Assembly: GCA_023443095.1 (NCBI GenBank)
Contig: JAEZVV010000190.1
Coordinates: 1 to 57,735, forward strand
Source of the DNA: Pseudomonadota bacterium
GTDB lineage: Bacteria; Pseudomonadota; Gammaproteobacteria; Burkholderiales; Burkholderiaceae_F
Direction: 5' to 3'
DNA: 57,735 bases
Both the position numbers and the translations under genes were made by a program. The notes beneath the pieces were generated by a model. It ran no database searches, had not been told where the DNA came from, and saw only the letters and a program-made list of their open reading frames with translations. Below are positions 16,630-24,626 of this stretch, in pieces. Each line of letters begins with the position of its first letter. Position 1 is the stretch's first letter.

Positions 16630-17721
16630 ATGAGTTCCGCCTCTCCTGCCCTGGGTTTCCCTTTTGCCGAGACACCGGCGGCCGGCGCCTGGCTCGCGGT
16701 CGCTCCCGGCGTCCATTGGGTGCGGATGCCGCTGCCGTTTGCGCTTGACCACATCAACCTGTGGTTGCTCGACGATGAAATCGACGGTCGCCGCGGCTTC
16801 ACCCTGGTCGATTGCGGCGTCGATACTGGTGCGACCCGGGCTGCGTGGGAGCAGCTCTTCGACGGTCCGATGGCCGGCCTGCCGCTGCTGCGGGTGATCG
16901 CCACGCATTTCCACCCCGACCACCTCGGCCTCGCGCACTGGCTGTGCGAAGGCGGCGACCGGAAACGCTGGCGCGCGCCCCTGTCGATGTCGGCAGGCGA
17001 ATACGCCACCGGGCGCTTCCTGGCGCAGCAGACCGGCGCGGCGGGCGTGGCCGCCGGCGAGCGCGCGGCCGATTTCTATGCGGCTCACGGGCTGGCCGCC
17101 GAGGTCTCGATGGCCGGGCTCAAGGCGCGCGGGAGCGGCCACTTCACGCGGCTCGTGCCCGCGGTGCCGACCTCGTATCACCGCTTGTTTGCCGAGGCTC
17201 AACTCGCCATCGGCCCGGCCGGCGCCAAGCGGGTGTTTCGCCTGATGGTGGGCTACGGTCACTCGGTCGAACATGTGTCGCTCTTCTGCGCCGCGGACCA
17301 CTTGCTGATCTCGGGCGACATGGTCCTGCCGCGCATCTCCACCAACGTCAGCGTGTACGACCTCGACCCCGAGGCCGATCCGCTGCCCCGCTACCTGCGC
17401 TCGCTCGACCACTATCTGATGCTGCCTGCCGACACGCTGGTGCTTCCGTCTCACGGCCTGCCCTTCACCGGGCTGCACCTCCGTGTGGCCGAGCAGCATG
17501 CGCACCACGCAGCGCGGCTGGAGGAGGTCCTCCGGGCCGCCTGCACCACGCCGAAAAGCGCGGCCGAAATCGTGCCGGTGTTGTTCCGCCGCGAACTCGA
17601 TGCGCACCAGCTCGGTTTTGCGCTGGGCGAGGCGATTGCCCACTTGCATGCGCTGTGGCACGAAGGCAGCTTGAGCCGCAGCCGCGGCGCTGACGGCGTT
17701 TACCGATTCCTCGCATCATGA
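16630..17721 (+). CDS. MBL-fold metallo-hydrolase
   Basis: A 363-residue metallo-beta-lactamase-fold hydrolase, metal site THFHPDHLG (HxHxDH), with further ligands in GYGHSVEH, ISGDMVLP and the terminal PSHGLPF. After the MBL domain a helical C-terminal region (AARLEEVLRAACTTPKSAAE and onward) resembles the winged helix seen in LACTB2-like members. The reading frame also allows a GTG start at 16603; I favour the ATG at 16630 because sequence homologous to MBL proteins begins later. The substrate is unknown: such enzymes hydrolyse thioesters, RNA or lactones. First gene of a coupled operon ending with cystathionine beta-lyase. Confidence 0.87.
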   Translation: MSSASPALGFPFAETPAAGAWLAVAPGVHWVRMPLPFALDHINLWLLDDEIDGRRGFTLVDCGVDTGATRAAWEQLFDGPMAGLPLLRVIATHFHPDHLGLAHWLCEGGDRKRWRAPLSMSAGEYATGRFLAQQTGAAGVAAGERAADFYAAHGLAAEVSMAGLKARGSGHFTRLVPAVPTSYHRLFAEAQLAIGPAGAKRVFRLMVGYGHSVEHVSLFCAADHLLISGDMVLPRISTNVSVYDLDPEADPLPRYLRSLDHYLMLPADTLVLPSHGLPFTGLHLRVAEQHAHHAARLEEVLRAACTTPKSAAEIVPVLFRRELDAHQLGFALGEAIAHLHALWHEGSLSRSRGADGVYRFLAS

Positions 17722-18752
17722 AGTCTGCTGTTTCCCTACTTGCCGGCGTGCTGCTGGCCGCTGGCGCCAACGCGGCCGACCAGGTCCGCTTCGACCAGGC
17801 CTACGTCGGCACTTTGCCGTGCGCCGATTGCGCCGGCATCCGCACCAGCATCGTGTTCAGCCGCGACCGCCACGGCGCGCTCAGTTATCGCAGCGAAGAG
17901 ACCTACCTCGGCACGCGCGAGGGCGACCGCAGCTACGGTTCGCAAGGCAGCGCGGCCGAACTCGGCGGCACCCGCTTCAACCCGTGGGCGGCGCGGATCC
18001 GGATCGATCCGAACCTGCCCGACACGCGCCGCCATTTCCTGGTCCTGAGCCCGACCGTGATCGAGCTGGTCGGCGCCAACGGCGAACGCGCCAACTCGAT
18101 GCTCGACTACACCCTGGTGCTCGAACGCCCGGGGGTTCGCTCCAAACCAGCGCTCGAGCGTCGCCTTTTTTCCGGCACCCTGCGGCGGGTCTTGGACCGG
18201 CTCGAGCTGGTGCCTTGCGGCGGCGGACCGGTGCTGACCGCGGTCGATGTCTCGCCCGAGTCCAGCCTGAGCGCGGCCCTGAGCGACATCGGTTTCGATC
18301 GGGTCGACGGCCTTTACCTCGAGGCCTTCGGCCGCTTGCGCGAAGGCACGCTCTGGCTCGAACGGCTCAACCGCGCCGGGACCGAGATGCGTTGCCCCGA
18401 CACCAAGGCACCGGTGCCGCTGTGGCAAGCAAGCGGCAACGAGCCGGGGTGGCTGCTCAGCGATGCCAAGGGCCGCCTGAGCCTGACCCGTCCCGGCTTG
18501 CCGCCCCTGGTGCTGCACGAGAGCGGTTTGGCCTGGCGCTGGCGCGAGGGCCGGGCTGACCAGGCCTCGGCCCAGGTGCGGGCCGAGAGCGACTCGGCGC
18601 TGGTGTCGGGCACGCTTACGCCGCGCCTGTGCCGCGACACCATGGCCGACGCGGTCTACGGTTTCCGCTTCGACGGCCGCCTCAACCACGAGCGCAAGTC
18701 GCTCGAGCTCAAGGGCTGCGGCTGGCTGGGCAGCGAAGCTTTGCCGGGATGA
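17718..18752 (+). CDS. Exported NlpE-domain protein lacking a lipobox
   Basis: A 344-residue periplasmic protein. The signal peptide AVSLLAGVLLAAGANA is not followed by a lipobox cysteine, so unlike NlpE it should be soluble. The N-terminal domain matches NlpE-N: YVGTLPCADCAGIRTSIVFS with the CxxC motif, then EETYLGT. The second half contains PLWQASGNEPGWLLS, a motif found in exported NlpE/HslJ-neighbouring families of unknown function. Its ATG overlaps the MBL stop (ATGA). NlpE senses copper or surface stress in enterobacteria; here the role is unknown and probably concerns envelope stress or folding. Confidence 0.78.
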   Translation: MKSAVSLLAGVLLAAGANAADQVRFDQAYVGTLPCADCAGIRTSIVFSRDRHGALSYRSEETYLGTREGDRSYGSQGSAAELGGTRFNPWAARIRIDPNLPDTRRHFLVLSPTVIELVGANGERANSMLDYTLVLERPGVRSKPALERRLFSGTLRRVLDRLELVPCGGGPVLTAVDVSPESSLSAALSDIGFDRVDGLYLEAFGRLREGTLWLERLNRAGTEMRCPDTKAPVPLWQASGNEPGWLLSDAKGRLSLTRPGLPPLVLHESGLAWRWREGRADQASAQVRAESDSALVSGTLTPRLCRDTMADAVYGFRFDGRLNHERKSLELKGCGWLGSEALPG

Positions 18753-19639
18753 GGCCGATGCGCGGCTTGTACGTGAAGCTGCTGGCGGTGGCGCTGCTTT
18801 GGGGCGGTACGTACATTGCCGGCCGGCAGCTGGCGCATACGCTGCCCTTCCTGGTGGCCTCGGCGCTGCGTTACGGGGTGGCTGCCCTGACTTTGCTGGC
18901 TCTGCTGTTCTGGATCGAAGGCCGGATGCCGCGCCTCAACCGCTGGCAATGGGGGCGGGTGACCCTGCTCGGCGCCACCGGCGTGTTTGCGTATTCGGCT
19001 TTTTTCTTTGCCGCGCTGGGCATGATCCCGGCCAGCCGGGCGGCGCTCATCATGGCGACCAACCCGGCGTGGATCGCGCTCGGGGCGGCGCTTTTTCTGG
19101 GTGCCCGGCTGCGGCCGCTGCAGGTGGCGGGGATCGCCATCGCGGTTGCCGGCACCTGGATCGTCATCACCCGCGGCGACGTGACGGCGCTGAGCGGCGC
19201 GGTCGGCGCGGGCGAACTCCTGAGCCTGGGGGCGGCTTTTTCCTGGACCGCCTACACCTTGATCGGCCGCGGCCTGTTTGCGGCGGGCGCGGCGCCGTCC
19301 TCGCTGGCGGCGACGACGCTCGCTGCCTTGATCGGCGGCGCCGGACTGCTGCTGGCCGCGCCGCTGCAGTGGTCGCAGGTGGAGTGGAGTCGCCTGGGCT
19401 GGGCTGACACCTGGGCCGGTCTCTACATGGGGGTACTGGCGACGGCGCTCGCCTTTGTTTGGTTCTACGACGGGGTGAAAGCCATCGGCCCGGCGCGCGC
19501 CGCCGTTTTCAACAACCTCGTGCCCGCGTTTGCGGTCCTGCTGGCGGCGCTGCTGCTGGGCGAAGCGGTCGAACCCTCGATGGTGGTGGGCGGGATCGTT
19601 ACCATCACCGGCGTTTGGCTCACGAACAAGGAAGCTTGA
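18749..19639 (+). CDS. EamA/DMT-family transporter
   Basis: A 296-residue inner-membrane protein with about ten helices in two EamA repeats. Repeat one starts LLAVALLWGGTYIAGRQLA and includes ALIMATNPAWIALGAALFLG. Repeat two starts LLSLGAAFSWTAYTLIGRGL and includes AVFNNLVPAFAVLLAALLLG. Such drug/metabolite transporters usually export amino acids or related metabolites. The ATG at 18749 overlaps the stop of the NlpE-like gene (ATGA); an open frame further upstream is antisense noise. It is followed immediately by metC (TGA-GTG), suggesting a link with sulfur amino acids, for instance homocysteine or cysteine efflux, but the substrate is not shown by sequence. Confidence 0.88.
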   Translation: MRPMRGLYVKLLAVALLWGGTYIAGRQLAHTLPFLVASALRYGVAALTLLALLFWIEGRMPRLNRWQWGRVTLLGATGVFAYSAFFFAALGMIPASRAALIMATNPAWIALGAALFLGARLRPLQVAGIAIAVAGTWIVITRGDVTALSGAVGAGELLSLGAAFSWTAYTLIGRGLFAAGAAPSSLAATTLAALIGGAGLLLAAPLQWSQVEWSRLGWADTWAGLYMGVLATALAFVWFYDGVKAIGPARAAVFNNLVPAFAVLLAALLLGEAVEPSMVVGGIVTITGVWLTNKEA

Positions 19640-20818
19640 GTGAACAAGAACCTCCGACCCGAGACCCAGCTGGTGCATGCCGGGCGCGACGCCAAGGCGA
19701 GCTTCGGCTTCGTCAACCCGCCGCTGGTGCGCGGCTCGACCGTCCTGCACGATTCGGTCGCCGACATGAAGGAGCGCATTCGCGCCCGCAACGCCGGCGA
19801 GCCTGGCCTTCCCACCTACGGGATCTGGGGCACGCCCACCCACCACGCTTTCTACGCCGCGCTCAACGCGCTCGAAGGCGGCCACGCGAGCTGGGCCTTC
19901 GCTTCGGGGCTCGCCGCCTGTACCTTGCCCATCCTAGCGTTCGTGGCGGCCGGCGACCATGTCCTGATCACCGACTCGGCCTACGGCCCGACGCGCGATT
20001 TCTGCAAGAAGGTGCTGCCGCGCTACGGGGTCGAAGTGACGTTTTACGACCCGTGTATCGGGGCCGAGATCGAGGCGCTGTTCCGCCCCAACACCCGGGT
20101 GCTGGTGCTGGAAGCGCCGGGGTCGCACACCTTCGAGATGCAGGACGTGCCGCTGCTGGCCTCGATCGCGCGCCGCCACGACGCGATCAGCATGATCGAC
20201 AACACCTGGGCTACGCCGCTTTACTTCCAGCCGCTGAAGCACGGGGTCGACATCAGCATCCACGCCGCCACCAAATACATCTGCGGCCACGCCGACGCCT
20301 TGATGGGCACGGTCACCGCCAACGAACGTGCCTGGCCCAGGCTGATGGAAATGATCGCGCTCACCGGCCAGTGCACCACCGCCGACGACGTCTACCTGGC
20401 GCACCGCGGCCTGCACAGCATGGCGGCCCGCCTCAAGCAGCACGAAGCGACGACGCGGGCGCTGATCGCCTGGTTCCAGGCCCAGCCCGAAGTCGAGCGG
20501 GTGCTGTGGCCGGCGCTGGAGAGCGATCCGGGCTACGCGATCTGGAAGCGCGATTTCTCGGGCGCGACCGGGCTGTTCGGCGTGGTGCTCAAGCCGCAGC
20601 CGGAAGAGCGCTTCGTCGCCCTGATCGACTCGCTCCAGCTCTTCGGTCGCGGTTATTCCTGGGGCGGTTACGAAAGCCTGATCATTCCCAGCTACGCCGA
20701 GCGCGCGGTCAGGCCCTTCCCCTACGCAGGCCGGATGCTCCGGGTTGCCGCCGGGCTCGAGGATCCGGCCGACCTGATCGCCGACCTCGAACAGGCTTTC
20801 GCTGCTCTGCGTCGCTGA
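19640..20818 (+). CDS. metC: Cystathionine beta-lyase
   Basis: A 392-residue PLP-dependent enzyme of the Cys/Met metabolism family. It cleaves cystathionine to homocysteine, pyruvate and ammonia. The PLP lysine lies at about K211 in HAATKYICGHADALMG. The N-terminal TYGIWGTPTHHAFYAALNALEG and ASGLAACTLPILAFVAAGDH are typical. YSWGGYESLIIP near the C-terminus favours MetC (beta-lyase) over gamma-synthase. The start is a GTG that follows the transporter stop directly, so the two genes are coupled. It converges with a minus-strand gene only 7 bases away. Confidence 0.9.
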   Translation: MNKNLRPETQLVHAGRDAKASFGFVNPPLVRGSTVLHDSVADMKERIRARNAGEPGLPTYGIWGTPTHHAFYAALNALEGGHASWAFASGLAACTLPILAFVAAGDHVLITDSAYGPTRDFCKKVLPRYGVEVTFYDPCIGAEIEALFRPNTRVLVLEAPGSHTFEMQDVPLLASIARRHDAISMIDNTWATPLYFQPLKHGVDISIHAATKYICGHADALMGTVTANERAWPRLMEMIALTGQCTTADDVYLAHRGLHSMAARLKQHEATTRALIAWFQAQPEVERVLWPALESDPGYAIWKRDFSGATGLFGVVLKPQPEERFVALIDSLQLFGRGYSWGGYESLIIPSYAERAVRPFPYAGRMLRVAAGLEDPADLIADLEQAFAALRR

Positions 20819-20825
20819 GCCGGTC

Positions 20826-21938
20826 TCAGTTGGACGCGCCGCCGGGGAGCGGTAGCCAACTCGTGCGGCCGCCGCTCTTGGCCGTGAGCTCATTGAGGTA
20901 GGGCCGGTCGCGCACGCCGATGTAGTCGGCCGGGATCAGGGTGAGGGTGAGGTCGGCGCGGCTGCAGTAGCGGCCGTTGTTGTTGGCGTCGGCCAGCAGC
21001 GGGCTGCAGTCATTGCGGGTGGTTTCGTCGATCTCGGTCCAGAAGCGTTCGCAGCTCTGCGCCGAGATGAAGCGGGTGAGCGACAGCGCGACCCGCTCGC
21101 CGTTGGGCAGGCGGACATTTTCGAGCGCCGGCATGTCGTAGTGGGTGACGCTCACCGGCACCCGCTGCGGCGTCGTCGTCACCGCAGCGGCGGCCGAGGG
21201 CTGCGTCGTTTGGCTGTGGGCGAAGCTGACGTTGACCGCGCCGTCGGCGACTCGTTCGATGATGCCGTTGACCCCGTGTGGCAAGGTCGGCAGCAGGTCG
21301 GGCTTGATCTCGGGCGAGGCGCCGTCGCTCGAGTCGCATTGCTGCACCACCAGTTCCTGCGAGCGGGCGCCGGCGCGGGCGATCAGCGATGCGGTCTGAC
21401 GGGTGGTGGCGCCGCGTGCCACTCGCCGCAGTTGTTCGCGCAGCGCGAAGGCCTGGCGCTGATCGGCGATTGCCTCCTGCCCTTCGCGGCCGGCATCGAT
21501 CCGTTCCGTGAGCCGACGGTCGACATCCTCGAACAGCGGCCGCACGTCGACCGCCTCGAAGTTGCGTGCGAGCAGGTCGCTCAGCACGATTTCCTGGCGC
21601 AGGTCGTTTAACTGCGCCGCGGTCAGCTCCTGCTCGCCGGCCTTGCTGTCCCGGGCGCGCTGGGTGGCTTCGAGCTTGGCCTTGAAATAGTTCTGGAACA
21701 GGGTGTTGAACATCTGCGCGCGCAGGTCGGTGTCGGCGCGTTCGCGCTGCGACTGCAGGTCGGAGTAATAACGGCTCTGGGTCTGGTTGTCCTGGTAGAC
21801 GTAGAAGATCGCCGCGATCGCGGTGCCGACGATCGAGATCACCACCGTTCTTGCCACCTCGGCCTTGAGTGCGATCAGCTTCCACTTGCGTTCGCTGGCG
21901 TCGGGCACTTCGGTTGGTTTTTCGGGACCCGTGGCCAT
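20826..21938 (-). CDS. Membrane-anchored protein of unknown function
   Basis: A 370-residue protein with one N-terminal transmembrane segment (TVVISIVGTAIAAIFYVYQ, about 29-47) after a short charged cytoplasmic tail. A long predicted coiled coil follows (SDLQSQRERADTDLRAQMFN and QELTAAQLNDLRQEIVLSDL). The C-terminal half is probably a periplasmic beta-rich domain. ATG 21938 is supported by AAGGAA upstream; the open frame beyond it is noise. No family recognised. It follows the small carboxypeptidase-regulatory-like gene by 38 bases and probably shares its transcript, suggesting an envelope role. Confidence 0.7.
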   Translation of the reverse strand: MATGPEKPTEVPDASERKWKLIALKAEVARTVVISIVGTAIAAIFYVYQDNQTQSRYYSDLQSQRERADTDLRAQMFNTLFQNYFKAKLEATQRARDSKAGEQELTAAQLNDLRQEIVLSDLLARNFEAVDVRPLFEDVDRRLTERIDAGREGQEAIADQRQAFALREQLRRVARGATTRQTASLIARAGARSQELVVQQCDSSDGASPEIKPDLLPTLPHGVNGIIERVADGAVNVSFAHSQTTQPSAAAAVTTTPQRVPVSVTHYDMPALENVRLPNGERVALSLTRFISAQSCERFWTEIDETTRNDCSPLLADANNNGRYCSRADLTLTLIPADYIGVRDRPYLNELTAKSGGRTSWLPLPGGASN

Positions 21939-21976
21939 GGCAGTTCCTTGCAGTGGCGGATCGAACGGGCGGTGTC

Positions 21977-22279
21977 TTATTGCGCCTGGCAGCTCAGCTG
22001 GTTGAGGCCGTCGCGGATCTGCACCTGCACCGGCGCGGCCTTGCCGCACTTGAGCATGTAGACGCCGGGGCGCACGTTGCGGATCACGAAGCGCCCGCTG
22101 CCGTCGCTCACCGCGCCGATGTCGCCGAGAGCCACCGCCACGCCGGCGGCCGGCTGGTTGCCGCGGAATACCGTGCCCACCACGTCGGCGGCCAGCGCCA
22201 GCCCCGGCAGCAGCAGGGCGAGCAGCAGGCCGGCGCGCAGGCGGCTAGCGGCCGATAGGGGCGGGCAGGGCTTGAGCAT
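21977..22279 (-). CDS. Small exported protein with a carboxypeptidase-regulatory-like fold
   Basis: A 100-residue exported protein. The signal peptide is RAGLLLALLLPGLALA. The mature part, VVGTVFRGNQPAAGVAVALG followed by GAVSDGSGRFVIRNVRPGVY, has the pattern of CarbopepD_reg/SpaA-like beta domains (GxV.. PAxGVxV .. SDGxGxFxIxxVxPGxY). Two cysteines in the C-terminal part (LKCGK, LSCQA) could form a disulfide. A strong GGAGGA lies just before the ATG. It is likely a periplasmic partner of the downstream membrane protein; no biochemical function can be assigned. Confidence 0.75.
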   Translation of the reverse strand: MLKPCPPLSAASRLRAGLLLALLLPGLALAADVVGTVFRGNQPAAGVAVALGDIGAVSDGSGRFVIRNVRPGVYMLKCGKAAPVQVQIRDGLNQLSCQAQ

Positions 22280-22400
22280 GGAGTCCTCCGGACGGAAGGC
22301 GGCAGTGCGTCCGAACTTAGCCGAGCGCCTCGCCGCTTGCCGGGCCGACCTGCTTCAAATGGGTGGGCTGTGGCGACGAGCCCTACGCGGCAGGTCGAGG

Positions 22401-23171
22401 CTAGCCGGCGCTGGCCCGCGGTTTCTGCTTGCGCCCGGCCATGACCTTGTCGAACAGGGCATTGGGCAGGATGCGCAGGAGCTTGCCGACCCAACCCATG
22501 GGCCAGGGGATGGTCCGGTAGGTTTTGCCGGCCAGAATCGCTTCGGCGGCAACGCGGGCGAAGTCCGGGGCTTCCATCAGGAAGGGCATCGAATACGGGT
22601 TCTTGGCCGTGAGCGGAGTGCGGATGAAACCGGGGCAGATCGTGATCACTTCGACCCCCGCTTTCTTGAGCTCGACGCGCAGGCTTTCGCAATACGTGAT
22701 GGTGGCGGACTTGCTCGCGCAATACGCCTCCGAACCCGGCAGACCGCGGATGCCGGCGACGCTGCCGATGCCCACCAGCTTGCCGCGGCGCCGCGCCTTC
22801 ATGGGGGCGATGAAGCCGTGGAAAGTGCTGGCCATCGCGAACACATTGGTCTGGAACACGCGTTCGAACTCGGCCAGATCTTCGTAATGTTCGGTTTTCA
22901 CGCCGACCGAGATGCCGGCGTTGGCGATCACGATGTCGGCGCCGCCGGTGGCCGCGTCAAAGTCGCGGCAGGCTGCGATCAGGGCGTCGCGGTCGGTTAC
23001 GTCGACCGCGTAGCAGCGGTGCTGGTCGGCGCCGCCCGGCAGCTGCGCCACGAGTTCGTCGAGCTTGGCCTGGCGGCGGGCGACCAGGCCGAGGGTGGCG
23101 CCGCGCTGGGCGAACTCGCGGGCCAGGGCTTCGCCGATCCCGCTCGAGGCGCCGGTGATGAAAACAAACAT
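22401..23171 (-). CDS. SDR-family oxidoreductase
   Basis: A 256-residue short-chain dehydrogenase. The nucleotide motif is FITGASSGIGEAL at the very N-terminus. NAGISV follows, and the active-site triad is S/Y/K in GIGSVAG and YCASKSA. The C-terminal helices (MGWVGKLLRILPNALFDKVM) look membrane-associated, as in DltE-type SDRs. In several betaproteobacteria an SDR of this kind follows argS-SPOR-dsbA, and here those genes lie to the right, separated by YbjQ and a 7-TM gene. The substrate is unknown. Confidence 0.85.
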   Translation of the reverse strand: MFVFITGASSGIGEALAREFAQRGATLGLVARRQAKLDELVAQLPGGADQHRCYAVDVTDRDALIAACRDFDAATGGADIVIANAGISVGVKTEHYEDLAEFERVFQTNVFAMASTFHGFIAPMKARRRGKLVGIGSVAGIRGLPGSEAYCASKSATITYCESLRVELKKAGVEVITICPGFIRTPLTAKNPYSMPFLMEAPDFARVAAEAILAGKTYRTIPWPMGWVGKLLRILPNALFDKVMAGRKQKPRASAG

Positions 23172-23172
23172 C

Positions 23173-23496
23173 TCAGCGGCTCAGGGTGACCGCGGTGCCG
23201 CTGATGGTGACCATCAACATGCCGCCGTTCTGCCCCACGGTTTCGTAATCAAGATCGATCCCCACCACCGCGTCGGCGCCGAGCTTGGCTGCTTCGGCCG
23301 CGATTTCCTCGAACGCGATCTCGCGTGCGCCGCGCAGCGCCTTTTCGTAGCCGCCGACCCGGCCGCCGACGATGTCGCGGATGCCAGCGAAAAAGTCGCG
23401 GAACACATTGGCGCCGACGATGGCCTCGCCGGTGACGACGCCCAGGTAGGACTCGATGTTTCGGCCTTCGAGGGTGGGGGTGGTGGACAGGATCAT
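23173..23496 (-). CDS. YbjQ/UPF0145 family protein
   Basis: A 107-residue protein of the UPF0145 (YbjQ) family. The family pattern is clear: LSTTPTLEGRNIESYLGVVTG, ANVFRDFFAGIRDIVGGRVG, EKALRGAREIAFEEI and ADAVVGIDLDYETVG. Such proteins form pentameric rings and have been called heavy-metal-binding domains, but the function is not established. The stop lies 1 base before the downstream SDR start, so the two genes are likely cotranscribed. Confidence 0.9.
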   Translation of the reverse strand: MILSTTPTLEGRNIESYLGVVTGEAIVGANVFRDFFAGIRDIVGGRVGGYEKALRGAREIAFEEIAAEAAKLGADAVVGIDLDYETVGQNGGMLMVTISGTAVTLSR

Positions 23497-23771
23497 GAGC
23501 GGCTCCGTGACGGACAGGCAAGCAGTCTAGCGGCTGAGCGGACGGGGCCTTGCCGACCCGGTCGGGGAAGTCCCCTCTTGCATGAGTCATGCCTGCTTGG
23601 GTGTTTTTGCGAAAAACCAACGCCCGAGCTTGATCAAAGGCGGGTCCGGTGCAGATAGCGGCGCTTGGCTTGTGGGCGGACAAGCGGTTGGACAGGCTTA
23701 GGTTTTTATGAAAACCCGAAATGGGTTGGCAGGGCTATCGTCGTGGCGTACGCGTTAAAGCGAGGTTAGCC

Positions 23772-24458
23772 ATGCATCGTCATGAATTACGGGCCGGCAA
23801 AATTCACTCCTTTTCGCATTCAACGCCGTCCGGCCGCGGCGCCAGCGATGAATTGCTCGCTGTAATCAATGCCTCAAAAGCTTATTTGGTCTTGTCGGCG
23901 GCGACGCTGCTGGCGGTTGCTGCCTTGCCTCTCGGTTCAGCCTTGCACTTGACCGAACCACCGGCCTGGCTGTTTCTGGTTTTATTGGGTTTTGGAATGG
24001 CCACGGCCTTGAGCCGGGTTTTTTATCGCGCCGGACCGGCGCGTGCCCCCCTCGCCGTCCTGGTCTGTGGCGCCATGGCGGGAGCGACTCTGGGCCTGGT
24101 CGCCAGCACGTGGCTGGGGCGTCCGCAAGCCTGCGTCTTCGTTGGCATGGTGGCCATGGTGGCGGCGTTCTTCCTGATCGTGATGGCGGGTTATGTGCGG
24201 ATCACTTGCCAGGTGCTGCCGATCATGACCGGTCTCAAATGTATTGCAGCGCTGGCGGGGGTGCTGCTGGCCGTGGGTGCCGTGAATCTTCCAGCCGGAC
24301 CAGAAAGTCTTTTGCTCACCATGTTGCTGGTGGCTTTTCTGTTGGCCCTGGGTTGTGCGGCACGCTTGGTGGCTTCGGGTTTTGGCAAGCGGGCAGCGCA
24401 GGTTTTGGCCTTGCTCGGCGTCCTGGCCGTGAGTTTGCGGGTCGCTTTGCTCGACTGA
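23772..24458 (+). CDS. Seven-TM membrane protein of unknown function
   Basis: A 228-residue integral membrane protein with a 35-residue polar N-terminus and seven hydrophobic segments. The first contains KAYLVLSAATLLAVAALPLG, the last AQVLALLGVLAVSLRVALL. The topology and length resemble the Bax-inhibitor-1 family, but no diagnostic motif is clear. ATG 23772 follows a GAGG ribosome site. Codon use is visibly less GC-biased than its neighbours. It lies on the opposite strand between ybjQ/SDR and dsbA, and is bounded by a terminator and tandem repeats. It may therefore be a later insertion into a conserved minus-strand block. Confidence 0.65.
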   Translation: MHRHELRAGKIHSFSHSTPSGRGASDELLAVINASKAYLVLSAATLLAVAALPLGSALHLTEPPAWLFLVLLGFGMATALSRVFYRAGPARAPLAVLVCGAMAGATLGLVASTWLGRPQACVFVGMVAMVAAFFLIVMAGYVRITCQVLPIMTGLKCIAALAGVLLAVGAVNLPAGPESLLLTMLLVAFLLALGCAARLVASGFGKRAAQVLALLGVLAVSLRVALLD

Positions 24459-24475
24459 GGCGTTTGATCTTGGTC

Positions 24476-24508
24476 TAAAAAATCGAGGCGCCGTGGCGCC
24501 TCGATTTT
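24476..24508 (+). terminator. Rho-independent terminator after the 7-TM gene
   Basis: AATCGAGGCGCC (24481-24492) pairs with GGCGCCTCGATT (24495-24506), leaving a tight GT loop. It is flanked by an A-run on the left and TTTT on the right. It lies 22 bases past the 7-TM stop and could work on both strands. Confidence 0.8.
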
Positions 24509-24513
24509 CCTGG

Positions 24514-24574
24514 ATATAAGTTATTCCTTATTGGAGCGGCCATTTATATAAGTCATTCCTTATTGAAGTGGCCA
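24514..24574. repeat. Two tandem 29-bp direct repeats between facing terminators
   Basis: Unit one (24514-24542) begins ATATAAGTTATTCCTTATTG; unit two (24546-24574) begins ATATAAGTCATTCCTTATTG. Both end in a GGCCA, with three differences over 29 bases and a period of 32. Each unit contains the inverted pair ATAAG...CTTAT. They are AT-rich in a high-GC context and lie between two terminators where no promoter would be expected. The ATTCC and ATAAG elements recall half-sites of some LysR regulators such as CysB, but this is a weak resemblance. A duplication scar is also possible. Confidence 0.7.
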
Positions 24575-24576
24575 CT

Positions 24577-24611
24577 AAAAAAAACGGGGCGCGATAGCGC
24601 CCCGTTTTTTT
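24577..24611. terminator. Bidirectional Rho-independent terminator downstream of dsbA
   Basis: ACGGGGCGC (24584-24592), loop GATA, GCGCCCCGT (24597-24605), flanked by eight A on the left and seven T on the right. It therefore ends transcripts from both sides. It lies 16 bases beyond the dsbA stop on the minus strand. Confidence 0.92.
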
Positions 24612-24626
24612 GGCCGAGATCCCCGC

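Noticed and set aside
24514..24574. Short CRISPR array
   Set aside because: Only two repeat units with a 3-base gap, no spacers of normal length and no cas genes.
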